Numbered from the stretch's first letter, positions 1-9,070 are shown. The stretch: DNA of 64,000 nucleotides from JAJPJE01 sp963848375 (GCA_963848375.1 CAWKDK010000019.1:149732-213731), one strand, 5' to 3'. Notes: generated from the sequence alone by a model not told the origin. Numbers and translations: made by a program.

Positions 1-283
1 GTAAGGGAGTGATTACCGCGCAACCAATCGTATTCCAGAAGCCGTGAGCCGCGGATTTGATCGAGCCTATACACGTTCCAACAGCCGTCGGAACTGCCAA
101 ACAACTGTAAGTGCCTGGAGCTGATTTCGAACACAAGAGCGGCTTGGGGTCGGAGTTTGGGCTGGGATTACAACAGAGGACTGCCGAATCAAAGCGCAGC
201 TACATAGAGCGAACGAGCATTAATAGAATGCGGCCGATCACTCGATTCGAAACCTTTTTGGCAAGGTAAACCATTGAAAAGGA
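1..283. other. No gene seen at left edge
   Basis: No reading frame with recognisable protein similarity and no RNA gene is visible in these bases. The stretch lies downstream of the two tRNA genes, which are read leftwards, so it may hold their terminator and the distal part of a gene cut off by the window edge. I see no clear hairpin followed by a T run. Confidence 0.4.
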
Positions 284-360
284 TGGCGGGGACGACGAGA
301 CTCGAACTCGCGACCTCTGCCGTGACAGGGCAGCGTTCTAACCAACTGAACTACGTCCCC
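284..360 (-). tRNA. tRNA-Asp (anticodon GTC)
   Basis: On the reverse strand the sequence folds as a full cloverleaf. The acceptor strands GGGGACG and CGTCCCC pair, the D-arm region is AGTTCAGTTGGTTAGA, the anticodon loop CTGTCAC carries GTC, and the T-loop is TTCGAGTC. The CCA end is encoded in the DNA. It lies 17 bp downstream of tRNA-Val on the same strand, so the two are probably one transcript. Confidence 0.97.
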
Positions 361-377
361 TTGCCTGGGTTACTGCT

Positions 378-454
378 TGGTGGGCAGTGCAGGACTCGAA
401 CCTGCGACCTCCTGCTTGTAAGGCAGGCGCTCTAACCAACTGAGCTAACCGCCC
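378..454 (-). tRNA. tRNA-Val (anticodon TAC)
   Basis: On the reverse strand there is a complete cloverleaf. GGGCGGT pairs with ACTGCCC in the acceptor stem with G-T pairing allowed, the anticodon stem CCTGC/GCAGG encloses loop CTTACAA with anticodon TAC, and the T-arm has GTTCGAGTC. The CCA end is encoded. It is the first of two tRNAs read leftwards. Confidence 0.96.
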
Positions 455-603
455 TAACGCACGAAAACAAGCGACTTGCGGACTTCGCAAGCAGGGGGTC
501 TAAACCTCGACCCGCTTGTCTACTGCACGAAGAAAATTGTAACACACGCCCCCGTTCGAATCGGCAACGGGAAAGCACGTCCGATCTGCGCGAATGAACC
601 TGA

Positions 604-1359
604 TCAGGAGCGTTCGACAGCCACATCGAAAATGTCGGCGCCATTTTTCTGGAGATGGCGGATGCCATTGTCTCCGGCGACGATCAGGTCACTGGCGAGA
701 CTGATGAATAATCCATGCTCGATGATTCCGGCGCGAGCAGAGAGAGTCGCTGCGAGGGCAGCAGGGTTGGGGATCGGAGCGAAGCGGCAATCGAAGATCA
801 TGTTGCCGGAGTCGGTCACGAATTGTGTGCCGTCTTCAAGCGTTCTGATCTTCGGCTTAGCGCCGAGTGATTCGAGAAATCGCATCTGCGACTGCCATGC
901 GAAGGGCGAGACTTCGACGGGCAATGAAAAATGTGTGCCGAGGATGGGGGTGAGTTTCGAATCATCGACGGCGATGATCTCGCGACGGGTGGCCTGGGCG
1001 ACGATTTTTTCGCGAAAGAGCGCGCCGCCTCCACCTTTAATAAGGTTCAGATTCGGATCGACTTCGTCTGCGCCGTCGATGGTGAGATCGAGATTTGTGG
1101 GCATGGAATCGTTCATCAGGGGAATGCCGGATTCCTCGGCCAGTTGCCACGCAGCCTTCGAAGTGGGGAAGCCGATGATGTCCTTGAGGATTCCGTCGCG
1201 GATGAGCTGCGCGATGCGGCGGGTAGCGAAGTAGGCGGTGGATCCGGTACCTAGTCCGACACGCATTCCTGATTGAATGAAGCGCACAGCATATTCAGCA
1301 GCCTGCTGCTTGAGCTGGGGGCGATCATCGTGTTGCGTCGATGGAAATGAGGGCGACAT
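604..1359 (-). CDS. rpiA: Ribose-5-phosphate isomerase A
   Basis: This enzyme interconverts ribose 5-phosphate and ribulose 5-phosphate in the non-oxidative pentose phosphate pathway, in the cytoplasm. The 251-residue product has the family landmarks in order: the GLGTGSTA phosphate-binding loop (about residues 36-43), DLTIDGADEVD (about 91-101), the glycine-rich KGGGGAL segment (about 108-114) with the catalytic acid and lysine region, and the C-terminal GIIEHGLF. Length is slightly longer than the usual 220-230 because of an N-terminal extension of some 15 residues. The start is an ATG; no strong ribosome binding site is visible. It is followed by tRNA-Val about 150 bp downstream and preceded by a GAF-domain gene on the same strand. 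Confidence 0.96.
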   Translation of the reverse strand: MSPSFPSTQHDDRPQLKQQAAEYAVRFIQSGMRVGLGTGSTAYFATRRIAQLIRDGILKDIIGFPTSKAAWQLAEESGIPLMNDSMPTNLDLTIDGADEVDPNLNLIKGGGGALFREKIVAQATRREIIAVDDSKLTPILGTHFSLPVEVSPFAWQSQMRFLESLGAKPKIRTLEDGTQFVTDSGNMIFDCRFAPIPNPAALAATLSARAGIIEHGLFISLASDLIVAGDNGIRHLQKNGADIFDVAVERS

Positions 1360-1397
1360 AGGTAGATCGCGGGTGTATCCGTTAAGCAGTTTACAGC

Positions 1398-1922
1398 TTA
1401 GGCATACGTGGAAGGTAAGGATGCGAACAGAGGGGCGATGGCTTCGGCGGCCAATTCCAGCGTTCGAAGATCGGCAGGGGTAAAGTCAGGACCAGCGACG
1501 GCGGAGTTGCGGCCCTTGCGGGAAACCTGAATCACGCCGATCGATTTGTCGGCGGAAACGATGGGCGCGGACATGAGTTTCTGAATCACCTGATCAGATA
1601 ACTCCGCCTGGGCGCCAAGTTTCACTACTTCGAAGATGCTGGCGTGTCTGACGGTGGTAAAGCTGTTGAAGATTTCGGCCTTTTTGTCAGTGGCAGTTTT
1701 GGCGGCGACAGCGGAACTCGAGAGGGGAATAGCGCCTCCGGCTTTCAGTTCGGGAGGAAAAACAAATTCGAGAAAGCTGCGCTTTACCTGGAGAAGGGCA
1801 ACCTCGGTTTCACGTACCGCGAAGAGACGCGCGATTTCAGCGCAGACCTGGGCAGCGCCCAAGTTACGGGTGACGGCACTCTGCAATGCTCCGAGCCGGT
1901 TCCGGTCGACAGAAGGATCCAC
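1398..1922 (-). CDS. GAF-domain protein
   Basis: A 174-residue cytoplasmic protein with a single GAF-like fold. Visible features are an N-terminal helix, the strand EVALLQV, the segment SIFEVVKLGAQAE, and the typical GAF ending with SADKSIGVIQVSRKGR, then TPADLRTLELAAEAIAPLF. GAF domains bind small ligands or serve as redox or dimer modules; no catalytic output domain is attached here, so the role is unknown. The start is GTG at 1922, with a weak ribosome binding site. It sits 38 bp upstream of rpiA on the same strand and may share its transcript. Confidence 0.72.
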   Translation of the reverse strand: MDPSVDRNRLGALQSAVTRNLGAAQVCAEIARLFAVRETEVALLQVKRSFLEFVFPPELKAGGAIPLSSSAVAAKTATDKKAEIFNSFTTVRHASIFEVVKLGAQAELSDQVIQKLMSAPIVSADKSIGVIQVSRKGRNSAVAGPDFTPADLRTLELAAEAIAPLFASLPSTYA

Positions 1923-2065
1923 GGGAAAGGCCTCTCCGCAGGTAATATCGGGATTTTATGAAAACCCGACAGGAAAAGATATGTGTTCGCGGGTACCTTG
2001 GTCATTGGGAGTGCCGAGTTGGGTGTGGGAAAAGCAGATCCCTCGCGGACTGCGAACATGAAGGA

Positions 2066-2090
2066 CGCGGGCGAGGGCGCCCGCGCCACC
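2066..2090. repeat. Palindromic intergenic repeat, AGGG loop, copy 1
   Basis: A perfect 8-bp stem (CGCGGGCG at 2067-2074, CGCCCGCG at 2079-2086) encloses the tetraloop AGGG. The same 25 bases, with no mismatch, recur at 16646-16670, and a hairpin of the same design with the same loop is at 27538-27557. The surrounding gap (1923-2220) also carries the phrase at 2034-2052 that recurs at 27572-27589. Confidence 0.8.
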
Positions 2091-2154
2091 AAGGCTGCTC
2101 TGTTTGTTTCGGGCCGAAGTTTCGCGAGAGTTTGTCGATATTTGTATTTGGGTA

Positions 2155-2201
2155 GGGCTCCCTCGACTCGGGCGTGCGCCCTCGCTCGGGATGACAGCCG
2201 C
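2155..2201. repeat. Degenerate intergenic repeat ending in GGATGACAG
   Basis: This gap segment has the CTCGGGATGACAG ending that is shared with the intergenic hairpins at 27576-27605 and 35741-35775, and an inner GGGCG-TG-CGCCC hairpin. I read it as a diverged member of the same dispersed family. No coding sequence is supported here. Confidence 0.5.
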
Positions 2202-2220
2202 CTAAAAAATAGTGGTGCGG

Positions 2221-3793
2221 CTAGTGGGCTGCGCTGACTGCACCCGGTTTGGCTACAGCTTTCCTCAACAAGAACACGATCGGGACGCAGAGGAAGCAGG
2301 CGAAGGCGAGATAGCGGAAGTCGTCTACATACGACCAGAGGCGCGCCTGCTGGTTGACGACGCCATTGATTACTCCCAGAGCGCGGTCGCTTTGGGTACT
2401 GAGGGTGGCGCCGTTGGGGCCGGTGCTCTGTTTGAGGAGAGTGGTGACGCCCTGCAACTGCTGCTGATAGGTGGGGCGGGTTGGGTCGATCCAGTGGACC
2501 ATGTAGGCGCGGTGTACCTGTTCGTGACGCGCGACGATGGTGTTTACGATCGAAATGCCGACACTGCCACCGATATTGCGCAGCAGATTGTAGAGTCCAC
2601 TGGCATTGCCAATTTCTTCGTTGCGTAATCCTGCCATGGTAGTGGTGGAGAGCGGAACGAATATGCATCCAGATCCAAACCCGCTTAAAACGATGGGCCA
2701 CAGCAAGGACCATTGCGAAATCTGCAGATCGACGTGGGCGAACCAGAGGCTGCACACGCGCAAAGAGGAAAAATCCGAAAGCGATGATGTAACGATTGTC
2801 CATCCGGCTGGTAAGGACGCCGATTACCGGCATGGCCAGGATTGCGCCCATCCCGCGTGGACTGACAGCGATGCCTGCATTGAGAGCGGTGTATCCCAGC
2901 AGTTCCTGATAGAAGAGCGGGAGCAAAGTGACGAGGCCGTAGATTGTGGCTCCGAAACAGGCGATGAGCACGCAACCGATTGCAAAGTTGCGGTTGCGGA
3001 AGACACGCAGGTTCACCAGCGGCGCGTGACGGCGCAATTCCCAAATGATGAACGACACGAATGACACGATTAGCAGGAAAGTCGCCCAGCGTATCCATGT
3101 GGCTCCGAACCAGTCGTCCTCCTGACCTTTGTCGAGGATGATTTGGAGCAGAGCGAGCCAGAGAGCGAGGAGTCCGAAGCCGATGCGATCGAAGCGGCCG
3201 GGTTTGGCGTCGCGGATGTACGGCGGATCCGTGACGTAGCGCATGATCATGGTGATGGCGAGGATGCCGACGGGGATATTGATGTAAAACGCCCAGCGCC
3301 AGGAATAGGTGTCGGTGAGCCAGCCGCCGAGAGTGGGACCGAGTACGGGAGCGACGACAACACCGAGTCCAAAGAGCGCCATGGCAAGGCCGCGTTTTTT
3401 CGGTGGGAACGTCTCGAGAAGGATAGATTGCGATATGGGTTGTAACGCACCGCCGCCGGCGCCCTGCACGGCACGCGCGAGCAAGATCATTCCTAAACTG
3501 GTAGCCGAACCGCAGGCGAACGAAGAAACCGTGAAGATGATGATGCAAGTAATAAGGAAACGCTTGCGTCCGAACTTGAGGGAGAACCAGCTGCTGGCGG
3601 GCAAGACCACAGCGTTTGCGACGAGGTAGCTGGTGAGAACCCAGGTGGCTTCGTCGTTGGTTGCGGAGACACTGCCCGCGATGTAGGGAAGCGCGACCGC
3701 AGCAATCGATGTGTCGAGCACCTCCATGAATGTCGGAAGAATCACTGCGAGAGCGATCATCCATGGATTTGTGGCGCGATCTGATCTTGCCAA
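2221..3793 (-). pseudogene. DHA2-family drug efflux MFS transporter, frameshifted
   Basis: This is an EmrB/QacA-type proton-drug antiporter of the inner membrane. The N-terminal part begins with a hydrophobic helix ending LPTFMEVLDTSIAAVALP, a hallmark of the DHA2 group, followed by motif SLKFGRKRF and the helix ending LGPTLGGWLTD, in all about nine or ten membrane segments. After residue about 343 (RYIIAFGFFLFA) the frame is lost near 2763-2772; the next frame continues at once with SLWFAHVDL and then PLSTTTMAGL, the standard DHA2 continuation, to the stop at 2221. One extra base (or two missing) would explain it. Rejoined length is about 523 residues, normal for the family. The start is TTG at 3793. 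The repaired product would be a normal 14-helix transporter; as read it would be truncated. Confidence 0.85.
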
Positions 3794-3930
3794 CGTGTTC
3801 CCTCGAGAACCGCAAAGGTGAGAGATGAGTTGGGGCGTTTGACGGTTGCGCTATTTCCGGTGCAAGGACGAGAAAGTCCGCGGGATGCGGAGGATAGGAA
3901 GTGGATTCAGGAATTGCCGGAACGATGGCG

Positions 3931-4589
3931 CTAGTCGTGTTCCTGCAGGATGACAACAACGCGCCGCGGTCCATGGGCGCCTTGTACCAGAATTTTTTCA
4001 ATGTCGGCGGTGCGACTGGAGCCGCTGATAAGGCCTACAAATGAGGCATCGAGCAGTTCGGCTTGCGCCTTCTGCAAAGCGGCCTGGATGTCGGGCACGA
4101 TCTGGCTGCGGCTGCCGAAGACGATGTGACAAGCGGGGACAATCGACGCTCCGCGTCCGCCGCATTTTGAAGAGGTGAGAATGGATCCGGTCTGCGCGAC
4201 AAAGGCGTGCGCGAGAGTGACCGTAGCTTGCGTGATTTCACGGGGCGGTCCTTCGGTGGACCACCGGATCGTTCTGGTTCCGTTCACCCGGTCAGCCCAG
4301 TTGCGAAAGACGTCTGCGGCCTGGAAGAAAAGTTCTCCGTCAGGGATCGACGGCAATAGGCGTTCAAAGGCTGCGACACTTTCGGCGCAAGTGGTAGTCG
4401 TTACCACCTCGGTGAGATTCGTAGTGCACTCGCGAAGAAAACGTTCGCGCGAGTCGGTGATGGCAGGAAAGATTTCTGATGTAGCAGTCGGCTGAGCATG
4501 GTCGCCGGCAGCGTGGTGTGCGTTGTCTGCGCTGTCGCTGCACGCAATCGGGCCAGGATTCGCTCACGCTGGGGATTATTGTTGGCCAT
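3931..4589 (-). pseudogene. lutC: LutC-like LUD-domain protein, frameshifted
   Basis: LutC is the third subunit of the LutABC L-lactate oxidation complex. The start is ATG at 4589, inside the end of lutB (14-bp overlap); the first codons read MANNNPQRERILARLR, the usual LutC opening. Further on the homologous text is in another frame: SEIFPAITDSRERFLREC, then the LUD core with FVAQTGSILTSS and SRTADIEKILVQGAHGP. One base missing somewhere between about 4500 and 4560 would join the two into about 219 residues, normal for LutC. Context in a lutA-lutB-lutC order supports the identity. The part in frame from 4407 covers most of the LUD domain. Confidence 0.85.
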
Positions 4590-5988
4590 GAGATCTCCAC
4601 CAGCTACGGAAGGATTGCGCGGGAGGTTCGGGTGCGGTGCGATATTTTGTCCACGGGCGCATAGGATCGAGCGCCGATCCGGTCAAGCCGATCGATTTTG
4701 CGACGCTCAAAGCTTTTCGCGATAGCCAGCCGACGGCGGCAAAGCGGCGACTGCTCATTGCCGTCCATTGGAAGAAACGGAAAGCGAGACGGCTCCCAGT
4801 TTTGTCGGACCGGGCGATGGCATCGCGGCGATTAAGAAGCAGCTGGTGCGGCAGGTCGATTTTCACCGGGCAAACAGTTCCACAGGCGGAGCAAAGTGAG
4901 GACGCGTAGGAGAGGTGCGAGAAGCCCTCGGATGGCTTGAGGTTGGGCGTCAGCACGCTACCGATTGGACCTTGATAGGTGGTGCCGTAGGTGTGTCCGC
5001 CTACCTGGCGATACACGGGACAGACGTTCAGACAAGCGCCACAGCGAATGCACTTCAGGATTTCACGATGCTCGGGGCTGGCAAGAATCTGGCTGCGGCC
5101 GTTGTCGAGCAGCACGACGTGAAATTCTTCGGGCCCATCCACTTCATCCGGTCGTCGAGGGCCGCCTATCAATGTGCTGTAGGTGGTGATGGGCTGGCCG
5201 GTTCCCGAGGAAGCCAAGACTGGCCAAAGGATCGCGAGATCGGTGAGCCGCGGAATTATTTTCTCAATGCCGGTCACGACGACGTGAATACGCGGAATGC
5301 TGGTGGTCAGGCGACCGTTGCCTTCGTTGGTGGAGATGGCGACCATGCCGGCATCGGCGACGAGGAAGTTTGCGCCGGAGATTCCCATTTCAGCGGAGAA
5401 GAAAGCCTTGCGCAACGCGCGCCGGGCCGCTGCTACTAATTCTGGCGGATCTTCGCCGCGCATTTCGGAGGGAATCTTCTCGCGGAACAGCTCGGCGATC
5501 TGAATCCGGGTGAGATGCATGGCTGGAGTCACGATGTGGTAAGGAGGCTCTTTCCTCAGCTGAACGATGTATTCGCCGAGGTCGGTCTCCCAGACGCTGA
5601 TGCCATCTTTCTCTAACGCGCCCGAGAGATGGATCTCTTCAGTAACCATCGACTTCACTTTGACGACGGTCTTCACATTTCGGCTGGCTGCGAGTTGAGC
5701 AACGTAATTGCGCGCGTCCTCTGCGGTTTCCGCCCAGTAAACGTGGCCTCCACGTTCCTTAATTTTTGCCTCGAATTGCTCGAGGTAGGTGTCGAGGTGC
5801 TCAACGGCCTCGGCCTTGATCTGGGAGGAGCGCTCGCGGGCGGCTTCCCAATTGGTGAAGCGAGTTTTGCCGCGGGCTACGGCTGCGTCGTACGAATCGA
5901 TATTGCGTTGAATCGTATTACGATGGACAAGATCCGCCGATTTCTCAGTTGCACGCCGGAGGAAGTCCTGCGCTGGAGTCAGGCTCAT
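4576..5988 (-). CDS. lutB: Lactate utilization iron-sulfur protein LutB
   Basis: The 470-residue product carries the LUD fold (about residues 60-300) followed by a ferredoxin-like part with two cysteine groups, CIRCGACLNVCP (about 314-325) and CSACGTVCPVKIDLP (about 366-380), which would hold two [4Fe-4S] clusters. In the LutABC complex this subunit moves electrons from L-lactate oxidation to pyruvate. The start overlaps the stop of lutA in an ATGA arrangement, so the two are translationally coupled. The C-terminal 70 residues, with RFFQW and WTKYRTAPEPP, match the usual LutB tail. No lactate permease gene is next to the operon in this window. Confidence 0.95.
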   Translation of the reverse strand: MSLTPAQDFLRRATEKSADLVHRNTIQRNIDSYDAAVARGKTRFTNWEAARERSSQIKAEAVEHLDTYLEQFEAKIKERGGHVYWAETAEDARNYVAQLAASRNVKTVVKVKSMVTEEIHLSGALEKDGISVWETDLGEYIVQLRKEPPYHIVTPAMHLTRIQIAELFREKIPSEMRGEDPPELVAAARRALRKAFFSAEMGISGANFLVADAGMVAISTNEGNGRLTTSIPRIHVVVTGIEKIIPRLTDLAILWPVLASSGTGQPITTYSTLIGGPRRPDEVDGPEEFHVVLLDNGRSQILASPEHREILKCIRCGACLNVCPVYRQVGGHTYGTTYQGPIGSVLTPNLKPSEGFSHLSYASSLCSACGTVCPVKIDLPHQLLLNRRDAIARSDKTGSRLAFRFFQWTAMSSRRFAAVGWLSRKALSVAKSIGLTGSALDPMRPWTKYRTAPEPPAQSFRSWWRSHGQQ

Positions 5989-6713
5989 TGAGCCTCCTGC
6001 GCGAGGATGCTGGCGAGGTGAATCGGCTTAGTGGCGCGTTTGGTGTGGTCGAGAATGCCGCCGAGATGGAGGAGGCAACTGGTGTCGAGAGAGGTGACGT
6101 ACTCGGCCTTGGTCCCTTCGACATAACCGGCTTTGGTATCGCCCATCCCTGCGGAGATCATGGCGAATTTCGTAGAGAAAGTTCCGCCGAAGCCACAGCA
6201 ATCATCAGCGCGTGGGAGGGGGCGCAACTCAAGGCCACGTACCTGTTTGAGCAGGGCGATGGGCTCATCATGAATGCCCAATTCCCGCGTGGCGTGGCAT
6301 GAAGAATGATAGGTAACACTGTGTGCGAAGGAAGCGCCAACGTCGGTGACATTTGCAACGCGGACAAGGAATTGTGACAACTCGTGGACGCGCTGCCCTA
6401 GGTTGATTGCATCCTGGTGAAGGGGTGAGTTCTCGAGTATCTCTGGGTAGTGTTTCTTGACCATACTGGTACAAGAACCGGAAGGGCAGACGATGGCGTC
6501 GTAGTTGGCGAAAATACGCAGGAACCGTTCTGCACAGGGTTTGGCGACGTCCCAGTAGCCGGTGTTAAATGCGGGCTGTCCGCAGCAGGTTTGATCTTCA
6601 GGGAAGGCGACTGTGTACCCGATTCGGCGCAAGACTTTGACGGTGTCGATGGCGACCTGCGGCTGCAGTTGGTCGATGAAGCAGGGTACGAACAGGGCCA
6701 CTGTTTTCGGCAT
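5985..6713 (-). CDS. lutA: Lactate utilization protein LutA (CCG-domain Fe-S subunit)
   Basis: A 242-residue protein with two cysteine-rich CCG domains, seen as DQTCCGQPAFNTG (near residue 45) and ADDCCGFGGTFS (near 190), plus CPSGSC and SSCH motifs. These bind Fe-S clusters in the LutABC/YkgEFG lactate-oxidizing complex. I chose the ATG at 6713 (MPKTVALFVPC), since family members start directly with this strand; an upstream TTG at 6725 would add four residues. It is the first gene of the operon and overlaps lutB by four bases. The upstream gap of about 137 bp to the histidine-kinase gene probably holds the promoter. Confidence 0.95.
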   Translation of the reverse strand: MPKTVALFVPCFIDQLQPQVAIDTVKVLRRIGYTVAFPEDQTCCGQPAFNTGYWDVAKPCAERFLRIFANYDAIVCPSGSCTSMVKKHYPEILENSPLHQDAINLGQRVHELSQFLVRVANVTDVGASFAHSVTYHSSCHATRELGIHDEPIALLKQVRGLELRPLPRADDCCGFGGTFSTKFAMISAGMGDTKAGYVEGTKAEYVTSLDTSCLLHLGGILDHTKRATKPIHLASILAQEAQ

Positions 6714-6850
6714 AGGGATTCCCAAAGTTCGGCAGAAACTCTAGGCTACCAAAAACACGGGCTGGGGAATATAGCGGGCGGTTGTCGGGCCTTTATCGAG
6801 AGAGATGCGGAAAGGGCAGCGCTAGCCGATCCCGAGTGGAAACGGGGAAA

Positions 6851-8257
6851 TTACGAAACGACAGGGGCGGTTCTATCCTGCGGAAGTGGCTTGGGAGCGA
6901 CTTTCGCGGTGCGCAGAGGAATGCGGACTTCGACCAATAATCCGCCGGAAACGTCATTGCGCGCGGTGATGGTGCCGCCGTGCAGGGACACGGCACGCTC
7001 GGCGATGGCTAATCCGAGGCCGGTGCCTCCGGTGGAGCTGACCCGGGAATCATCGACGCGATAGAAGGGCTTAAAGAGCGAGGAAAGTGAACTTTCCGGC
7101 ACTCCCGGACCATGATCGCGCACGCGCAGAACCGCAAATGATTCAGACTCGCTTAACTGGACGCTGACCGGCTCCAGGCCGTTGGTGTAATAGAGAGCAT
7201 TGCGAATGACATTTTCAATCGCGCTGGCCAAGAGATCCGGGTTGCCGTAAATGGAGACATCGGAATCGGCGCGATATGCGATGGCATGCCCGGCCCGGGC
7301 GGCTTCGTATTCAGCATCGGCAACGATTTGAGAAACGAGCTCGTTCAACGAAACATCTTCCATGTGAGGGTGAAGCTCACCACTCTCCAGACGGGCGAGG
7401 GTGAGAATGCGTCCGATCATCTCGTCCAGTTTGCCGATCTCAACTTCCATCCGATTGTGAGGGCTCGTCTGGATGGACTCCTCATTGCGGCGGGCAAGGG
7501 CCAACGCCACGCGCATGCGGGCGAGGGGAGAGCGCAGCTCATGCGAGACGTTGCTGAGGAGCCGTCTCTGGCTATACACGAGATCACGAATACGTCCGGC
7601 CATGCGGTCGAAGTCGCGTACGAGGTCGGCAATCTCGTCTCTACGCCCACCGAGTTTAGTGCCAGCGCGCGCATTCAAATCGCCTTCCGCTAGGGCGTGG
7701 GTCGCTCGCCGGAGACCAGCAATGGGCCGCGTGAGGTAAAGCGCGAGCAGGAGGCAGGTTATGCAAGACATTCCGGAGCTGATGACGACGAGCCGCAGCA
7801 GACCGGACCCACGCAAGAGGAAATACGCCGTGTGGTACTCGGCAACTAGCTTGTAGATTGAATCGCCGGTGTTGATATCGATCGCCAGCAGGGACATCTC
7901 GTCGTGCTGGATTTCCTGGACGCTGGAATTCCCTCGAAGACGAGGATAGAGATTTTTTACTTCGGGAGAAACGGGACGACCGGAGAGTTCATTTCCCGCG
8001 GAATCGAAGAGCCAGAAATCCAGACGCTCGGGCACGGATTGCTGGTCTAATTCTTGTCGTAATGCCGGGGTCCCGCCGGTTTGGTATTTTTCAAGCACTG
8101 ACTTTGCCACCAGGGGCATAGTCTTTTCTGCGGTTGCAAGCCAAAGAGGGCCGGGATTTCTGGAAAGACTATGGGCCTTGTATCCCAGATAGCTGATGAA
8201 GACGATCTGAGTTACCCAGAACGAAAGGAAGATTTTCCAGAATAGTCGGCGATTCAT
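6851..8257 (-). CDS. CpxA-like sensor histidine kinase
   Basis: Inner-membrane sensor of a two-component pair, 468 residues. In order: a membrane helix at about 7-25, a periplasmic sensor of some 120 residues, a second helix at about 150-175, a HAMP linker (PIAGLRRATHALAEGDLNAR), the phospho-acceptor box SNVSHELRSPLARMR (His near 240), then the ATPase with N-box NVIRNALYY, G1 box DHGPGVP and G2 box GGTGLGLAIA. The order and sequence resemble CpxA. Three bases separate its start from the stop of the response-regulator gene, so the pair forms one operon. Placement next to an RND efflux operon suggests it senses envelope or drug stress and controls the pump; that is inference. Confidence 0.92.
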   Translation of the reverse strand: MNRRLFWKIFLSFWVTQIVFISYLGYKAHSLSRNPGPLWLATAEKTMPLVAKSVLEKYQTGGTPALRQELDQQSVPERLDFWLFDSAGNELSGRPVSPEVKNLYPRLRGNSSVQEIQHDEMSLLAIDINTGDSIYKLVAEYHTAYFLLRGSGLLRLVVISSGMSCITCLLLALYLTRPIAGLRRATHALAEGDLNARAGTKLGGRRDEIADLVRDFDRMAGRIRDLVYSQRRLLSNVSHELRSPLARMRVALALARRNEESIQTSPHNRMEVEIGKLDEMIGRILTLARLESGELHPHMEDVSLNELVSQIVADAEYEAARAGHAIAYRADSDVSIYGNPDLLASAIENVIRNALYYTNGLEPVSVQLSESESFAVLRVRDHGPGVPESSLSSLFKPFYRVDDSRVSSTGGTGLGLAIAERAVSLHGGTITARNDVSGGLLVEVRIPLRTAKVAPKPLPQDRTAPVVS

Positions 8258-8260
8258 GGA

Positions 8261-8971
8261 TCAGTGCTCGCTGGGAGACGCGGCATAAATATAACCCGAG
8301 CCACGAACGGTTTTGATGCGGTTTTCTGATTCTTCGCCTCCGCCGAGCTTGCGACGAAGTTTGCTGACATGGACGTCGACGCTGCGGTCAAAAGCAGCCA
8401 GGGGCCTGCCTAATGCCACCTGCGCCAGTTCTTCGCGAGGAACAACCTTGCCGGCATGTTTCATCAGGACTTCGAGGATGTTGAACTCGACGGTGGTGAG
8501 TTCGACCGGTTCTCCTTCCAGGGTCACGGTCCGGGTACTGATAAAGAGTGAGACGTCTCCCACGGTAATTTCGTCCCGTTCGCCATCTTCTTCCCCCGCG
8601 CTCCGGGTACGGCGCAGGATAGCGCGGATTCGTGCAACCAGTTCTCGGGGATCGAAAGGCTTGGGGAGGTAGTCGTCGGCGCCGATCTCGAGACCCACGA
8701 TGCGGTCGACGGCGTCGCCCCGAGCGGTGAGCAGCAGAACGGGAAGCTCAGAGGTGGTGCGAAGCTGCTTGAGCAATTCGAATCCGGAACCGCCCGGCAA
8801 CATGACATCCAGAACAACGAGTTCGTGCTCGCCTTTTAACGCTTCGCGAAGGCCAGAGCTCTGATCGTAGGCGGCGTCGACCTGAAAACCCTCTGGGACG
8901 AGATACTCGCGCAGGAGTTCGACCAGGTCGCGATCATCGTCGACGACGAGCAGATGGTTCATTGCATTCAT
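8261..8971 (-). CDS. OmpR/CpxR-family response regulator
   Basis: The receiver domain shows the acidic pair in VVDDDRDLVELL, the phosphorylated Asp in LVVLDVMLPG (near residue 54) and the Lys in YLPKPFDPREL. The C-terminal half is a winged helix with VELTTVEFNILEVLM and SVDVHVSKLRRKLG...RIKTVRGSGYIY, typical of OmpR/PhoB-type regulators. I start it at the ATG at 8971 because the receiver fold begins directly after; the frame is open to a GTG at 9034. It lies upstream of its kinase gene in one operon and is divergent from the mdtABC-like operon. The direct repeat at 9038-9070 in the shared promoter region could be its binding site. Confidence 0.93.
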   Translation of the reverse strand: MNAMNHLLVVDDDRDLVELLREYLVPEGFQVDAAYDQSSGLREALKGEHELVVLDVMLPGGSGFELLKQLRTTSELPVLLLTARGDAVDRIVGLEIGADDYLPKPFDPRELVARIRAILRRTRSAGEEDGERDEITVGDVSLFISTRTVTLEGEPVELTTVEFNILEVLMKHAGKVVPREELAQVALGRPLAAFDRSVDVHVSKLRRKLGGGEESENRIKTVRGSGYIYAASPSEH

Positions 8972-9037
8972 TTTCTTTTGCCGCGACGAATCCGGCGGTA
9001 AAGAAGTGTTATCGGTTGAGTCTTTTTGCTTCACAAA

Positions 9038-9070
9038 ACTTTACAGTCCCTCACCACACTTTACGTCCCT
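9038..9070. promoter_or_regulatory. Direct repeat, candidate response-regulator site
   Basis: Two copies of ACTTTAC(A)GTCCCT lie at 9038-9051 and 9058-9070, starting 20 bp apart, which is about two helical turns. OmpR/PhoB-type regulators usually bind tandem direct repeats. The site is in the 187-bp divergent gap between the response-regulator start (8971) and the efflux operon start (9158). On the other strand the core reads GTAAA in both copies, the half-site of E. coli CpxR boxes, but the spacing is larger than in E. coli. Confidence 0.5.

Noticed and set aside
476..1234. Long open frame on the plus strand over rpiA
   Set aside because: It is the antisense of a clear rpiA gene and gives no recognisable protein. 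Long antisense frames are common in GC-rich codons.
1784..2220. Open frame continuing from the DHA2 gene to 1784
   Set aside because: After the frame change near 2763 this text has no membrane character and overlaps the GAF gene; it is read-through in the wrong frame.
2685..4001. 438-codon minus-strand frame in another phase to the DHA2 gene
   Set aside because: Its translation is arginine/proline/histidine-rich with no membrane pattern; the transporter frame is far better.
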